Made by a program: the position numbers and the translations under genes
The notes under the pieces: model-generated
The model's input: only the letters and a program-made list of their open reading frames with translations
The model's database searches: none
What the model was told of the DNA's origin: nothing
In this document: positions 28,140 to 35,839 of the stretch, in pieces
How positions within the stretch are numbered: position 1 is the first letter of the stretch
Layout of the letters: every line of letters starts with the position of its first letter
DNA from: Companilactobacillus musae
GTDB lineage: Bacteria > Bacillota > Bacilli > Lactobacillales > Lactobacillaceae
Direction: 5' to 3'
Length of the DNA: 64,000 nucleotides
NCBI RefSeq assembly: GCF_003967595.1
Contig: NZ_BIFW01000004.1
Span: forward strand, 124,001 to 188,000

Positions 28140-29022
28140 TTTTTACATTGTTTTGAACAGTTTGCCAAAACAAATTATTAGCACTTGAATGTTGCCCCTT
28201 CATGCGAATAAAACACAACTTATTCACAATATTAGTAGCTAACGGCACGATAGACACTTGCTCATTAGAAAAATTTCTGGCTGTCTTAGCCATCATTAAA
28301 GAAATACCCATATTATTTTGAACCATTTGCATAATTAAATCTACCCGAGTCCCTTTATAAGTTACCTCAGGTTCAAAACCAGCCTTTTGACATAATTCGA
28401 TCACTGGCCTATAAAGATTAGTCGAAGGACCTAAAATTAAAAATCGTTCTTTTTCTAACTTACTTATGTCCAAACTCTCCTGATTTGCATATTGATGATT
28501 TTTAGGCAAAACAGCCACAAAAGTATCATCTTCCATAGGAAGATATTCCAAACTTGAATCATCAAAATCAAATACTCGGGCAAAAATAATTTCACACTTT
28601 CCAGTCTTCAATGAGGTTATTAAGTTATAACTCTCCTCTTCTTTCAACTGTATATGAATTTCTGGATGTTGTTCCAAGAAGTTTGTTATTAATTTAAAGC
28701 TTTGATAACTCGGCATTGTAGGGATAGTGTGCATTTTAATAACTAATTTTTCGGTCGCCTGAAAATCCTTTAATTCAATCATTAAATCGCTATAATTATG
28801 AATTATCTTTTTAGCATATGGTAAAACCAATTGGCCTTGCTGGGTCAACTCTATTTTTCGATGTGCTCTCTTAAAAAGTTTCGTATCAAGTTCTTTTTCC
28901 ATTGCCAAAATTTGTTTAGAAATATTCGCCTGTGTCGTAAAGAGATTTTCGGCAGTATCAGTATAATTTAGTGTCTGGGACAAATTTACAAATACTTTTA
29001 ACTTACGTAAATCCACTTTCAA
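28129..29022 (-). CDS. LysR-family transcriptional regulator
   Basis: A 297-residue regulator: N-terminal winged HTH (VFVNLSQTLNYTDTAENLFTTQANISKQILAMEKELDTKLFKR) and a substrate-binding domain from about 90 (VIKMHTIPTMPSYQSFKLITNFLEQHPEIHIQL). Its C-terminal ligand site is not diagnostic. LysR proteins often regulate the divergent neighbour, here a HAD phosphatase starting at 29165, but the inducer is unknown. The downstream helicase gene overlaps its end. Confidence 0.9.
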   Translation of the reverse strand: MKVDLRKLKVFVNLSQTLNYTDTAENLFTTQANISKQILAMEKELDTKLFKRAHRKIELTQQGQLVLPYAKKIIHNYSDLMIELKDFQATEKLVIKMHTIPTMPSYQSFKLITNFLEQHPEIHIQLKEEESYNLITSLKTGKCEIIFARVFDFDDSSLEYLPMEDDTFVAVLPKNHQYANQESLDISKLEKERFLILGPSTNLYRPVIELCQKAGFEPEVTYKGTRVDLIMQMVQNNMGISLMMAKTARNFSNEQVSIVPLATNIVNKLCFIRMKGQHSSANNLFWQTVQNNVKIGG

Positions 29023-29164
29023 TACTTCCTATTCCATTTTAGAATACTATATCATAGTTCTTTCTAGTGATTTTAATGACCTATTTATGTAATCGGTTGT
29101 ATTTTTATTCTATCTTCGTGTATTATTTGCTGTGATGGTTTTAATAATGGGAGGGAATTTACAT

Positions 29165-29956
29165 TTGACTAAAATTAAATTAATTGCGACCGATATTGAT
29201 GGAACACTCTTTGATGATGACAAACATTATAACGTTGATCGTTTAAATAATTACATTGATGCCTTACATCAAAAAAATATTCTATTTTCAATTGCAAGTG
29301 GCAATAACTACGATCACTTAAAACGAATTTTTAAGGAAACACCCAATATTGATCTATTCATTGCCGAAAATGGTGCTCAAATTGTAACTAACAACAAAAC
29401 AATTTACGAGCGTCCCATGCCTAAAGAATTAGTTAACGATATGATTCCAACTTTGACTAGTGAACTCGATTTAAAATCTCTTTCTTTATCTGGAAAAAAG
29501 GCCAGCTATGCCGAAAGTAAAGAAAATCTACCACTCTACCATATGAGAAATATCGTTATTGTCGATGATCTTCTTAAAGTTAACGACAGCATTTACAAAT
29601 TTAATATTCAATTGCAGCATGATGATTTAACTGATGCTATTAAATTTCTCAATGACAATTATGGAAATGATATCTACGCCGCGGTCAGTGGTTTTGGTAG
29701 TATTGATATTATGAGAAATCAAGTCAATAAGAGTATTGCCTTAAATCGTTTATGCAATCTTAAAAATATTGCTTTAGATGACGTTATGGCCTTCGGTGAT
29801 AACCTTAATGACTTGGAAATGATACAAGAAGTAGGTACTGGCGTTGCCATGAAAAATGCTAAACCTCAAGTATTGGCTGTTGCTGATATGGTAACCGACA
29901 ATGATAATAATCACGATGGTGTAGTAGACACTTTACAAAAAGAATTTGACTTATAA
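29165..29956 (+). CDS. Cof-type HAD-superfamily phosphatase
   Basis: About 263 residues. HAD motif I (IATDIDGTLFDDD) is near the start, then SIASGNNY, the cap domain, and FGDNLNDLEMIQEVGTGVAMKNA (motifs III/IV). I chose TTG 29165 (MTKIKLIATDIDG) because GGGAGGG lies a fitting distance upstream; the earlier ATG at 29132 would be preceded by no site. The substrate is unknown. Divergent to the lysR gene. Only 22% or so of residues seem shared with the other HAD here, so they are not close duplicates by eye. Confidence 0.88.
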   Translation: MTKIKLIATDIDGTLFDDDKHYNVDRLNNYIDALHQKNILFSIASGNNYDHLKRIFKETPNIDLFIAENGAQIVTNNKTIYERPMPKELVNDMIPTLTSELDLKSLSLSGKKASYAESKENLPLYHMRNIVIVDDLLKVNDSIYKFNIQLQHDDLTDAIKFLNDNYGNDIYAAVSGFGSIDIMRNQVNKSIALNRLCNLKNIALDDVMAFGDNLNDLEMIQEVGTGVAMKNAKPQVLAVADMVTDNDNNHDGVVDTLQKEFDL

Positions 29957-29962
29957 AAGTTT

Positions 29963-29993
29963 GCCATCCTCCGCAACGAAGAAAATTGGACTA
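29963..29993 (+). repeat. Structured repeat H (subtype 1, 5' end only)
   Basis: GCCATCCTCCGCAACGAAGAAAATTGG-like start of a subtype 1 element that then breaks off into unrelated sequence; only about 31 bp remain. Confidence 0.65.
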
Positions 29994-30094
29994 GGTTCTT
30001 ATTATATTAATTTTTATTTCAAATATCTTTTTAAACATAAGAATTCAAAAATTTCTATAACAACAAAAGAGTTAGGGACATAAATCCTAATTCT

Positions 30095-30148
30095 AAAAAA
30101 ATACGATAGGAAATCCATATTTAATGGATATTTCCTATCGTATTTTTT
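30095..30148. terminator. Bidirectional terminator
   Basis: AAAAAATACGATAGGAAAT pairs with ATTTCCTATCGTATTTTTT around CCATATTTAATGG. Confidence 0.75.
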
Positions 30149-30270
30149 AAATATTCCCAATTAGCAATTTTACGTTTGTCCTTATGATATGAGCGTGTCA
30201 ATTCTTTTTCGTACATTCCATATGGAATAAGGTAATCAGCCTCTAGTTCATCAATAAATAAATTGGTAAT
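30121..30270 (-). pseudogene. C-terminal fragment of an unidentified gene
   Basis: An open minus-strand frame of about 48 codons (DELEADYLIPYGMYEKEL, then KRKIANWEYLKN) ends in TAA at 30121 and has no fitting start; a TGA precedes it. The composition looks like real protein rather than chance. I do not recognise the parent. It lies in a 300-bp gap with the repeat H remnant and the terminator at 30095, which its end overlaps. Confidence 0.4.
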
Positions 30271-30304
30271 TCATTTCACTGCCGTTTTGCACGTTTATTC
30301 TTCA

Positions 30305-31777
30305 TTATTTTATAATCTGTTTATTCTTATCATTGAAATTAATAATCAAAATAATTATAAACAATATGATGGTAGCAATAAATACCGAATGCATACCTTC
30401 CAAAATAATTTTGTCCATTACGTGATCGATGTTAGAACTTAACAATAAGTTCTGCCCAGAACTGATAAATTGGTTTACCAGTTTGAAACTAATATCGGTA
30501 TGTCCCGACAATGAATGATTGATCGACAAATTAAAAATCAAGCCAAATATACCAGTCATTACTGTTTGTCCAAGTGTCCGACCCAGCGTCAACATTGACG
30601 ATGCAGTACCAATTTCTTTTTCTGCCACAATCTGTTGAGCAATTAAAATATTCATTGTGATCACAATTCCTAAGCCAGTACCGGTCACACCGGCAATCAA
30701 ATAGAACATAAACATTGGAAAGCCGACTTTAGCAAAAATTAATGGAATATAAAACAACATTTGAATAAACACAATTGGTAAAGTGATTCTTTTTGGCGTA
30801 AATCTTTTAACTAAGGAACCAACAAAAAACGATGCCATCAACCACATCACCGGACTTGGTGTGACCGCTAACCCGGCAACTGATGCCGGTACTTTGTAGA
30901 TAGCTTGTAACCAGATGGGAAAATAAATTTGGAAAGCAATCTGCATCCCACTCAAAAGAGAAGCAGTTAAAATCTCAATTGTAAATAGTTGTTTATCAAA
31001 TAATTTCAAAGGAATGATCGAATCGATCGCTTGTTTTTCGACTCTGAAGAAACCAATGGCGAAGAATCCCAAAATAACTGTGATAATTCCCACCAAAGTC
31101 AAATTCAATCTCTGATTTCCTAACATCTGAAATAAAATCAGTAATGCTACTAAAGTACCTGATAAGCTGATAATACCTTTTACATCAATTGGTTTCTTAT
31201 TAACAGTTCGTTGATTTTCTTGTAAGCCAAGCAGAACTAATATCAACACAATAATTCCGAGTGGTACATTGATAAAGAAGATCCAGTGCCAATTTAACTT
31301 ATCTACGATGAAGCCACCAATCAGGGGTCCCATCAGTGCAGAAATGCCCCAAGCAGTATTATTCAAAGCCAACATGCTGGAACGTTTTTCATAACTGAAT
31401 AAATCGGCAATGATGGTAAATGTTATCGGCATAATGGCTCCAGCACCGATACCTTGAATAGCTCTAAACAAGATTAAATAATAAATGTTATCAGCTATCC
31501 CACAAAGAAATGAACCTAATGAAAAAACAATTACCCCTGTAACAAAAATTGGTTTTCGACCAACACGATCTGAAAGTTTCCCGTAAATTGGTGTACTGAC
31601 AGCAGTTGTTAATAAATACATGGCAAAGACCCAACTCTGCATCGATAACCCATTCAATTTACTGATAATCGTTGGTAAAGCCGTCGTCACGATTGTTGTT
31701 TCTACCGATGTCATAAAGGTAGCGATAAAAATAGCAATCATAATCATTAATAAATTCGATTTTTTATTCTCTTTCAT
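30305..31777 (-). CDS. MFS multidrug exporter (DHA2, EmrB/QacA type)
   Basis: A 490-residue proton-driven exporter with 14 predicted membrane helices. Motif A appears as GKLSDRVGRKPIF, motif B as RAIQGIGAGAI, and motif C as GPLIGGFIVDKLNWHWIFFINVPLG; the opening FMTSVETTIVTTALPTI is typical of the subfamily. It likely expels lipophilic or cationic drugs. The ArsR-type gene ends 59 bases upstream on the same strand, suggesting one repressor-exporter operon. Confidence 0.92.
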   Translation of the reverse strand: MKENKKSNLLMIMIAIFIATFMTSVETTIVTTALPTIISKLNGLSMQSWVFAMYLLTTAVSTPIYGKLSDRVGRKPIFVTGVIVFSLGSFLCGIADNIYYLILFRAIQGIGAGAIMPITFTIIADLFSYEKRSSMLALNNTAWGISALMGPLIGGFIVDKLNWHWIFFINVPLGIIVLILVLLGLQENQRTVNKKPIDVKGIISLSGTLVALLILFQMLGNQRLNLTLVGIITVILGFFAIGFFRVEKQAIDSIIPLKLFDKQLFTIEILTASLLSGMQIAFQIYFPIWLQAIYKVPASVAGLAVTPSPVMWLMASFFVGSLVKRFTPKRITLPIVFIQMLFYIPLIFAKVGFPMFMFYLIAGVTGTGLGIVITMNILIAQQIVAEKEIGTASSMLTLGRTLGQTVMTGIFGLIFNLSINHSLSGHTDISFKLVNQFISSGQNLLLSSNIDHVMDKIILEGMHSVFIATIILFIIILIINFNDKNKQIIK

Positions 31778-31836
31778 ACTATTCGCATCTTTCTATAGTT
31801 TGATAACTAACGAACTATGAATCAAAAAAATATGAA

Positions 31837-32121
31837 CTAGAGTGTTTCTAAAAAGCCTGGCAAATAGATCTTAAAAGTCACCAGATTGATCGACAAATAT
31901 TTATTTTGACCTTCTCTTCTAGTATTAGTCAATCCCACCGAACGCAACAATTTAAAATGATATGAAACCGTCGATTTACTGATATTCAGTTTTTCGCCCA
32001 CTTCGCTACAAGTCATTTCTCGATGAGATTTATAGAGGATTCGAATCATTTGTAATCTATTAATATCTGAGAGAACTTTAAAAATCTCGGTTCGTTTATT
32101 ATCTTCTTCTATTGTTTTCAT
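31837..32121 (-). CDS. ArsR/SmtB-type winged-helix regulator
   Basis: A 94-residue repressor-like protein: RTEIFKVLSDINRLQMIRIL, then a recognition helix MTCSEVGEKLNISKSTVSYHFKLL and the wing LTNTRREGQNKYLSI. No metal-binding CxC motif is seen in the alpha3 helix, so it may sense an organic ligand. It probably represses itself and the MFS exporter downstream. Two short inverted repeats (CCTTGTT/AACAAGG at 32159-32182; AAGGCTA/TAGCCTT at 32179-32200) upstream are candidate operators. Confidence 0.88.
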   Translation of the reverse strand: MKTIEEDNKRTEIFKVLSDINRLQMIRILYKSHREMTCSEVGEKLNISKSTVSYHFKLLRSVGLTNTRREGQNKYLSINLVTFKIYLPGFLETL

Positions 32122-32158
32122 AAGCCAATCATAGTTTAAGATATCCTTTCTTACAATT

Positions 32159-32200
32159 CCTTGTTACCGTTTCTGAACAAGGCTATTATTCGTTAGCCTT
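32159..32200. promoter_or_regulatory. Overlapping inverted repeats upstream of the arsR-type gene
   Basis: CCTTGTT-N10-AACAAGG overlaps AAGGCTA-N8-TAGCCTT. The two could be alternative stems or an operator for the divergent or adjacent regulator. Nothing else is seen in 32122-32328. Confidence 0.35.
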
Positions 32201-32328
32201 GATATAATAAGATTTATAATCGTCATTGATAGACTGAATGTCAAAAAATTGCTTGAGATATAATTAAATTCATCCCTACCATTGCAGCATAAAAGCGTAA
32301 CAAGAACACAGCTTCTTCCGCCTAATCC

Positions 32329-32370
32329 AAATAAAGACGGTAACTCAAAATCGAGTTACCGTCTTTATTT
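32329..32370 (-). terminator. Terminator of the pspC-like operon
   Basis: Perfect stem AAATAAAGACGGTAACTC / GAGTTACCGTCTTTATTT, downstream of the second PspC gene. Confidence 0.8.
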
Positions 32371-32413
32371 ATATTAATACTCGGAAGCTAATCGTATTTT
32401 GTCCCACTTGCTT

Positions 32414-32611
32414 TTAATTTGTTTCGGGACTTTCCATTAATAGTAACAATACTAAGTAAATGATGATTCCAGGAAAAGCTGGCGTCAATGTCAAAGCAAC
32501 ATATAGAATTCTACCAATAGCGGGATTCCAATCATACTTTTCACAGAATCCTGCAATAACTCCACCTAGAATTTGATTATCTTTTGATCTTCTTACAGGA
32601 ATATGCATCAT
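32414..32611 (-). CDS. PspC-domain membrane protein (copy 2)
   Basis: A 65-residue protein: MMHIPVRRSKDNQILGGVIAGFCEKYDWNPAIGRILYV, then one hydrophobic segment ending in ESPETN. The N-terminal part is the PspC/DUF1707-like stress-response motif (RRSKxxxxGGVIxGxxExxxW). GAGGTT before the ATGs at 32611/32608 favours one of those starts over the TTG at 32617. It lies six bases after the first copy, so they are co-transcribed. Such proteins are linked to envelope stress; the exact role is unclear. Confidence 0.8.
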   Translation of the reverse strand: MMHIPVRRSKDNQILGGVIAGFCEKYDWNPAIGRILYVALTLTPAFPGIIIYLVLLLLMESPETN

Positions 32612-32623
32612 TATCAACCTCTA

Positions 32624-32812
32624 TTAATATTCAGGATTTTCCATTAACATCCAAAGTACCAAGTAACCTATGATACCGGGAAATGGCGTCAAACTTAAGA
32701 TTACCCATAAAACACGGGCTAGATTAACATTCCACTGAAAATGTTCAGCTAATCCTCCGATTACACCTGCAAAAACTTTATCATTTTTAGAACGTCTAAT
32801 TGGAATATGCAT
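32624..32812 (-). CDS. PspC-domain membrane protein (copy 1)
   Basis: A 62-residue paralogue (MHIPIRRSKNDKVFAGVIGGLAEHFQWNVNLARVLWVILSLTPFPGIIGYLVLWMLMENPEY) with the same motif and a single membrane segment, and a tail ending NPEY. GGGGG-rich site before ATG 32812. First gene of a two-gene operon. The two copies share most of their residues by eye. Confidence 0.82.
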   Translation of the reverse strand: MHIPIRRSKNDKVFAGVIGGLAEHFQWNVNLARVLWVILSLTPFPGIIGYLVLWMLMENPEY

Positions 32813-32893
32813 AAGCTATTTCCCCCTTTTCATCTATAGATATATAATAATTTATTTATAAATATTAGTACATCTATTCCACTTACAAATAGC

Positions 32894-33310
32894 TTACACT
32901 TTCGTCACATTCTCCAAAAGTATCTTTAAACTTTTCAAATTACGATTAAAAGCATTCTTAAGGATTGGTGCGAACAGAATTAATGGTAAATCACTATTTT
33001 CAGATACATAAAAGGTTTCTTTCAAAATAGTTGCTTCTTTTTGAACATTCAATTCAAAAATCAATTGATATTCTAACTTTCCACCGGTACTTTGATAAAT
33101 CACTTTATCTTCAACCTGACTAATGGTTAATTTTTCCACCGAATTAATAGCCGCTACTTGGCGATAAATGACAAAACTATTATCGGTTAAAGGTTTTAAC
33201 TGAGCAATGGCCGGATTCCAACGGTATAATTGTTCCACATTTAATAATGAATTTTTAACTGTTTCTTTAAATGTTTTAATTAAGGCTTCGTTAGTAAAAA
33301 GTTTTTTCAT
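32894..33310 (-). CDS. Putative SRPBCC/START-like protein
   Basis: A 138-residue soluble protein from ATG 33310 (MKKLFTNEALIKTF), preceded by GGAGGAAC. An early VEQLYRWNPAIAQL and the alternating pattern that follows suggest the lipid-binding helix-grip fold seen in the SRPBCC superfamily, but I see no catalytic or diagnostic residues. It ends near the XRE/TPR gene (divergent promoter region not shared; same strand). Function unknown. Confidence 0.55.
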   Translation of the reverse strand: MKKLFTNEALIKTFKETVKNSLLNVEQLYRWNPAIAQLKPLTDNSFVIYRQVAAINSVEKLTISQVEDKVIYQSTGGKLEYQLIFELNVQKEATILKETFYVSENSDLPLILFAPILKNAFNRNLKSLKILLENVTKV

Positions 33311-33386
33311 AAGTAGTTCCTCCATCAATTTGATGGCCCTATCTTACAAAAACTCTGCGTCAATAAAAAATCAGTATTCTGATATT

Positions 33387-34205
33387 TTAAAAATCTTGAA
33401 ATATTTGTTCATTATACAATTCACTAAAGAGGTCTTTTCGACGGTTAGCTTCCAGTCGTTCATCATCTTGATGTGCCTCTTGAGCCAAACGAGCCATCAA
33501 AAAGTAACAATTTGCTAACATATAATGCGAATCATGTTTGGCAATAAACCCTATTCCATCAACTAAATAAGCCGTTGAATCCTGATAATCGTTTAGTTTG
33601 AAGTAAATCAAAGACGCCATGTAATAAATGATATTTTGATTTTCATCGTAAGAAAATTCATTCCAATTACGAAAAGCTAGATCAATATTATCGACGGCTG
33701 CAGTTTTTTTATTTTGAAGTGAATAAATGTACCCAATTGCCAAATATGCCAGACGTGACAATGTGTCAAGATGCAAATGATTAACTTCTGTTAACGATAA
33801 TCTTAACGACTGGATAGCCGAATCTAATTTATTAGTTTGCAATTGGGCGACACCCAAATAATAGTAATAAGCCTGCAATTGATGGCTTGTCTTAAGATTA
33901 TTCGTCACTTTGTCACCTGACAAAAAGTCCAACATCTGTCTATATTGATGTGCATTACATAATTGATCGACTTTTTCATTAAAGTCGGTATCCGAACTAA
34001 TGTCGTAATTAGTGGCTAAACTAATTTCATTCAAATCAACCCCTAGTTTATTTGCCAGATTGATCAAAAGATTAGCATTGGGAATATAGACATCATTCTC
34101 AATCGCCGACAACATGGATTGGGCACAAACTCCCTCTGCTAATTCTTTTTGCGTCATTTTTTTACTTTTACGTAACTCTTTTAAGACTGCCCCTAAATTC
34201 TTCAT
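33387..34205 (-). CDS. XRE-family regulator with TPR-like C-terminus
   Basis: A 272-residue regulator. The HTH spans about 5-60 (LKELRKSKKMTQKELAEGVCAQSMLSAIENDVYIPNANLLINLANKLGV). The rest is all-helical with TPR-like repeats (YYYYLGVAQLQTNKLDSAIQSLRLSL; LAIGYIYSLQNKKTAAVDNIDLAF), the layout of peptide-sensing RRNPP regulators such as PlcR/Rgg. I find no small pheromone gene beside it, so peptide control is inference. Targets unknown. Confidence 0.85.
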   Translation of the reverse strand: MKNLGAVLKELRKSKKMTQKELAEGVCAQSMLSAIENDVYIPNANLLINLANKLGVDLNEISLATNYDISSDTDFNEKVDQLCNAHQYRQMLDFLSGDKVTNNLKTSHQLQAYYYYLGVAQLQTNKLDSAIQSLRLSLTEVNHLHLDTLSRLAYLAIGYIYSLQNKKTAAVDNIDLAFRNWNEFSYDENQNIIYYMASLIYFKLNDYQDSTAYLVDGIGFIAKHDSHYMLANCYFLMARLAQEAHQDDERLEANRRKDLFSELYNEQIFQDF

Positions 34206-34310
34206 ATACTTATCCCTGACTTCTTCATTTGATTACCTATCTCAATTTTAGATTAAATTACTAATAAAAACACAGAAAAAGATTTTATTAATTTAAAATT
34301 TGGACAATCA

Positions 34311-34374
34311 AAAAAGTATCCACTAAGATTATATGATGTTTTTTTAACACATCATCTTCTTAATAGATACCTTC
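34311..34374 (-). terminator. Terminator of metQ-like gene 1
   Basis: AAAAAAGTATCCACTAAGA / TCTTCTTAATAGATACC arms with an inner ATGATGT/ACATCAT stem. Confidence 0.75.
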
Positions 34375-34383
34375 TATTTAGAT

Positions 34384-35214
34384 TTATTGAAGTACCTTGT
34401 ATGTCCAAGCAGGACTTTCATAACCATGGAACTTCTTGGTGATCAGATCAGCAACTTCCTTAGTATGATAAGCCTTAACAATCTTCTTAAAAGTAGGATT
34501 GTTCTTATCCTTCGCATTTGCTGACAAAATATTAACGTATGGTTTTGACTTAGCCGTAATCTTCTCTCGATAGATTGCTTTGTCAGGATTCAACTTAGCA
34601 TCACTAGCAACACCGCTGTTAACACAAGCTGCAGTGACATCATCAAGTGACTTAGCAGTTTGACCCGCATCCAAAGAAGAAATTTTAATTCCAACTTTGT
34701 TCTTCTTAATATCTTGTAAATTAGGAATCTTGGCATTATCCAATTCAATCAAACCAGCACTTTCCAGTAACTGTAACGCACGACCTTCATTGGTGACATC
34801 ATTAGGAATCGCTACTCGATCACCCTTTTTTAATTGCTTTATATTAGTTATTTTCTTGGAAAATAGTGACATCGGTGCAATCACTGTTGTCCCTAGGGTT
34901 ACAATATTAGTCTTGTGTTTCTTATTCCAATCGGCTTGAAAAGTATATGTTTGAAAATCATTCATATCAATTTCACCGTTAGCCAAAGCCGTATTTGGTT
35001 GACTATAATCAGAAAATTGTACGATTTTGATTCTGATACCTTCTTTTTTAACAATCTGTGCAACCCGCTCCAATTCTGGATCATTGGCTCCACAGATACC
35101 AACTTTGACAACTTTTTCTTTACTCGACTGATTGCCCCCACAACCAGCTAAAATGAACAAACTAAGTGCGGTAATGAATATTAACAATATTCCCTTAATT
35201 CGATTCTTTAGCAT
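34384..35214 (-). CDS. metQ: MetQ/NlpA-family methionine-binding lipoprotein (copy 1)
   Basis: A 276-residue lipoprotein from ATG 35214, GAGGAGG just upstream; an upstream in-frame ATG at 35241 lies before that site. The signal peptide ends in a lipobox LAGC (about residues 22-25). The binding domain has VGICGANDPELERV, FSDYSQPNTALANGEIDMNDFQT and IYREKITAKSKPYVNILSANAKDKNN, typical of MetQ. It is a close paralogue of the next gene upstream. The leader keeps only a terminator-like hairpin, without a T-box sequence. Probably feeds the MetNI permease encoded upstream. Confidence 0.9.
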   Translation of the reverse strand: MLKNRIKGILLIFITALSLFILAGCGGNQSSKEKVVKVGICGANDPELERVAQIVKKEGIRIKIVQFSDYSQPNTALANGEIDMNDFQTYTFQADWNKKHKTNIVTLGTTVIAPMSLFSKKITNIKQLKKGDRVAIPNDVTNEGRALQLLESAGLIELDNAKIPNLQDIKKNKVGIKISSLDAGQTAKSLDDVTAACVNSGVASDAKLNPDKAIYREKITAKSKPYVNILSANAKDKNNPTFKKIVKAYHTKEVADLITKKFHGYESPAWTYKVLQ

Positions 35215-35229
35215 GATTTCCTCCTCAAA

Positions 35230-35268
35230 TTGAAAAGGCATCCCCTCTGCTTAATAGAAATGCCTTCT
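35230..35268 (-). promoter_or_regulatory. T-box-derived terminator remnant upstream of metQ copy 1
   Basis: On the minus strand AAGGCAT and ATGCCTT arms are followed by TTTTCAATTTGAGGAGG, which parallels the end of the neighbouring metQ T-box terminator (GAGGCGTC..TTTAGTTGAGGAGG). No TGGTACCGCG motif is present, so the antiterminator half is missing. Confidence 0.55.
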
Positions 35269-35348
35269 TATGGCAAAACAATTAAAGCAAAAACTGGTTC
35301 TTATTCAAATTCAGGTACAACTAATACTAACTGAGTGTATTGAAGTAT

Positions 35349-35505
35349 GCCGTCGTCCGTGAAAGCTCTGTGGACGCTGGAACGTAGTGGACGCAGATTT
35401 GAGCTAATGAAGTTCACATTATCTCAAATACTGGTCTTGTTCTAAGTGGGTTCCCCACTAAGAACAATTTCACTACTGAGCATCCACAGAGCTTTCACTA
35501 CCGAC
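35349..35505 (+). repeat. Paired structured repeat I (subtype 2, forward)
   Basis: Starts GCCGTCGTCCGTG and ends CACTACCGAC. Stem GTGAAAGCTCTGTGGA / TCCACAGAGCTTTCAC; the AAGCT arm is compensated. Inverted pair with J. Confidence 0.87.
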
Positions 35506-35637
35506 TAGTTTTTTATCTCTAATATTACAAATAAAATTTGCAGTGTTCGAAACTTTTTAGTCCCATATAATCGAATAAAGACTCTGAATTTTCTATGGTC
35601 AGATTTAAAAATAACTAATCAAGAAAATAATAAACTA

Positions 35638-35794
35638 GTCCGGAGCAACAAAGAAAATGGGCTCAGTAGTGAAATTCTACTTAGTGGTTTACCACTTAGT
35701 AGAAGGCCGAGATTTGAAACAATTGCGAACTTCAATTGGTTCAAATTCGCGCCCACTACGTTCCAGCCCAATTTTCTTTGTTGCGTAGGACGGC
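35638..35794 (-). repeat. Paired structured repeat J (subtype 1, reverse)
   Basis: Starts GTCCGGAGCAAC and ends GTAGGACGGC. Stem AACAAAGAAAATGGGCT / AGCCCAATTTTCTTTGTT. The I/J pair fills the gap between the two metQ-like genes. Confidence 0.87.
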
Positions 35795-35839
35795 AATCCT
35801 ACAATAATAACTGATCTTGAATAAGAATCAAAAACTATT

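Noticed and set aside
35230-35268. A third complete T-box leader
   Set aside because: Only a terminator-like hairpin is seen; the TGGTACCGCG motif and Stem I are absent.
6359-35794. CRISPR array or rRNA-like repeats
   Set aside because: The repeats are kilobases apart, about 160 bp long and lack spacers of uniform size; no cas gene is present.
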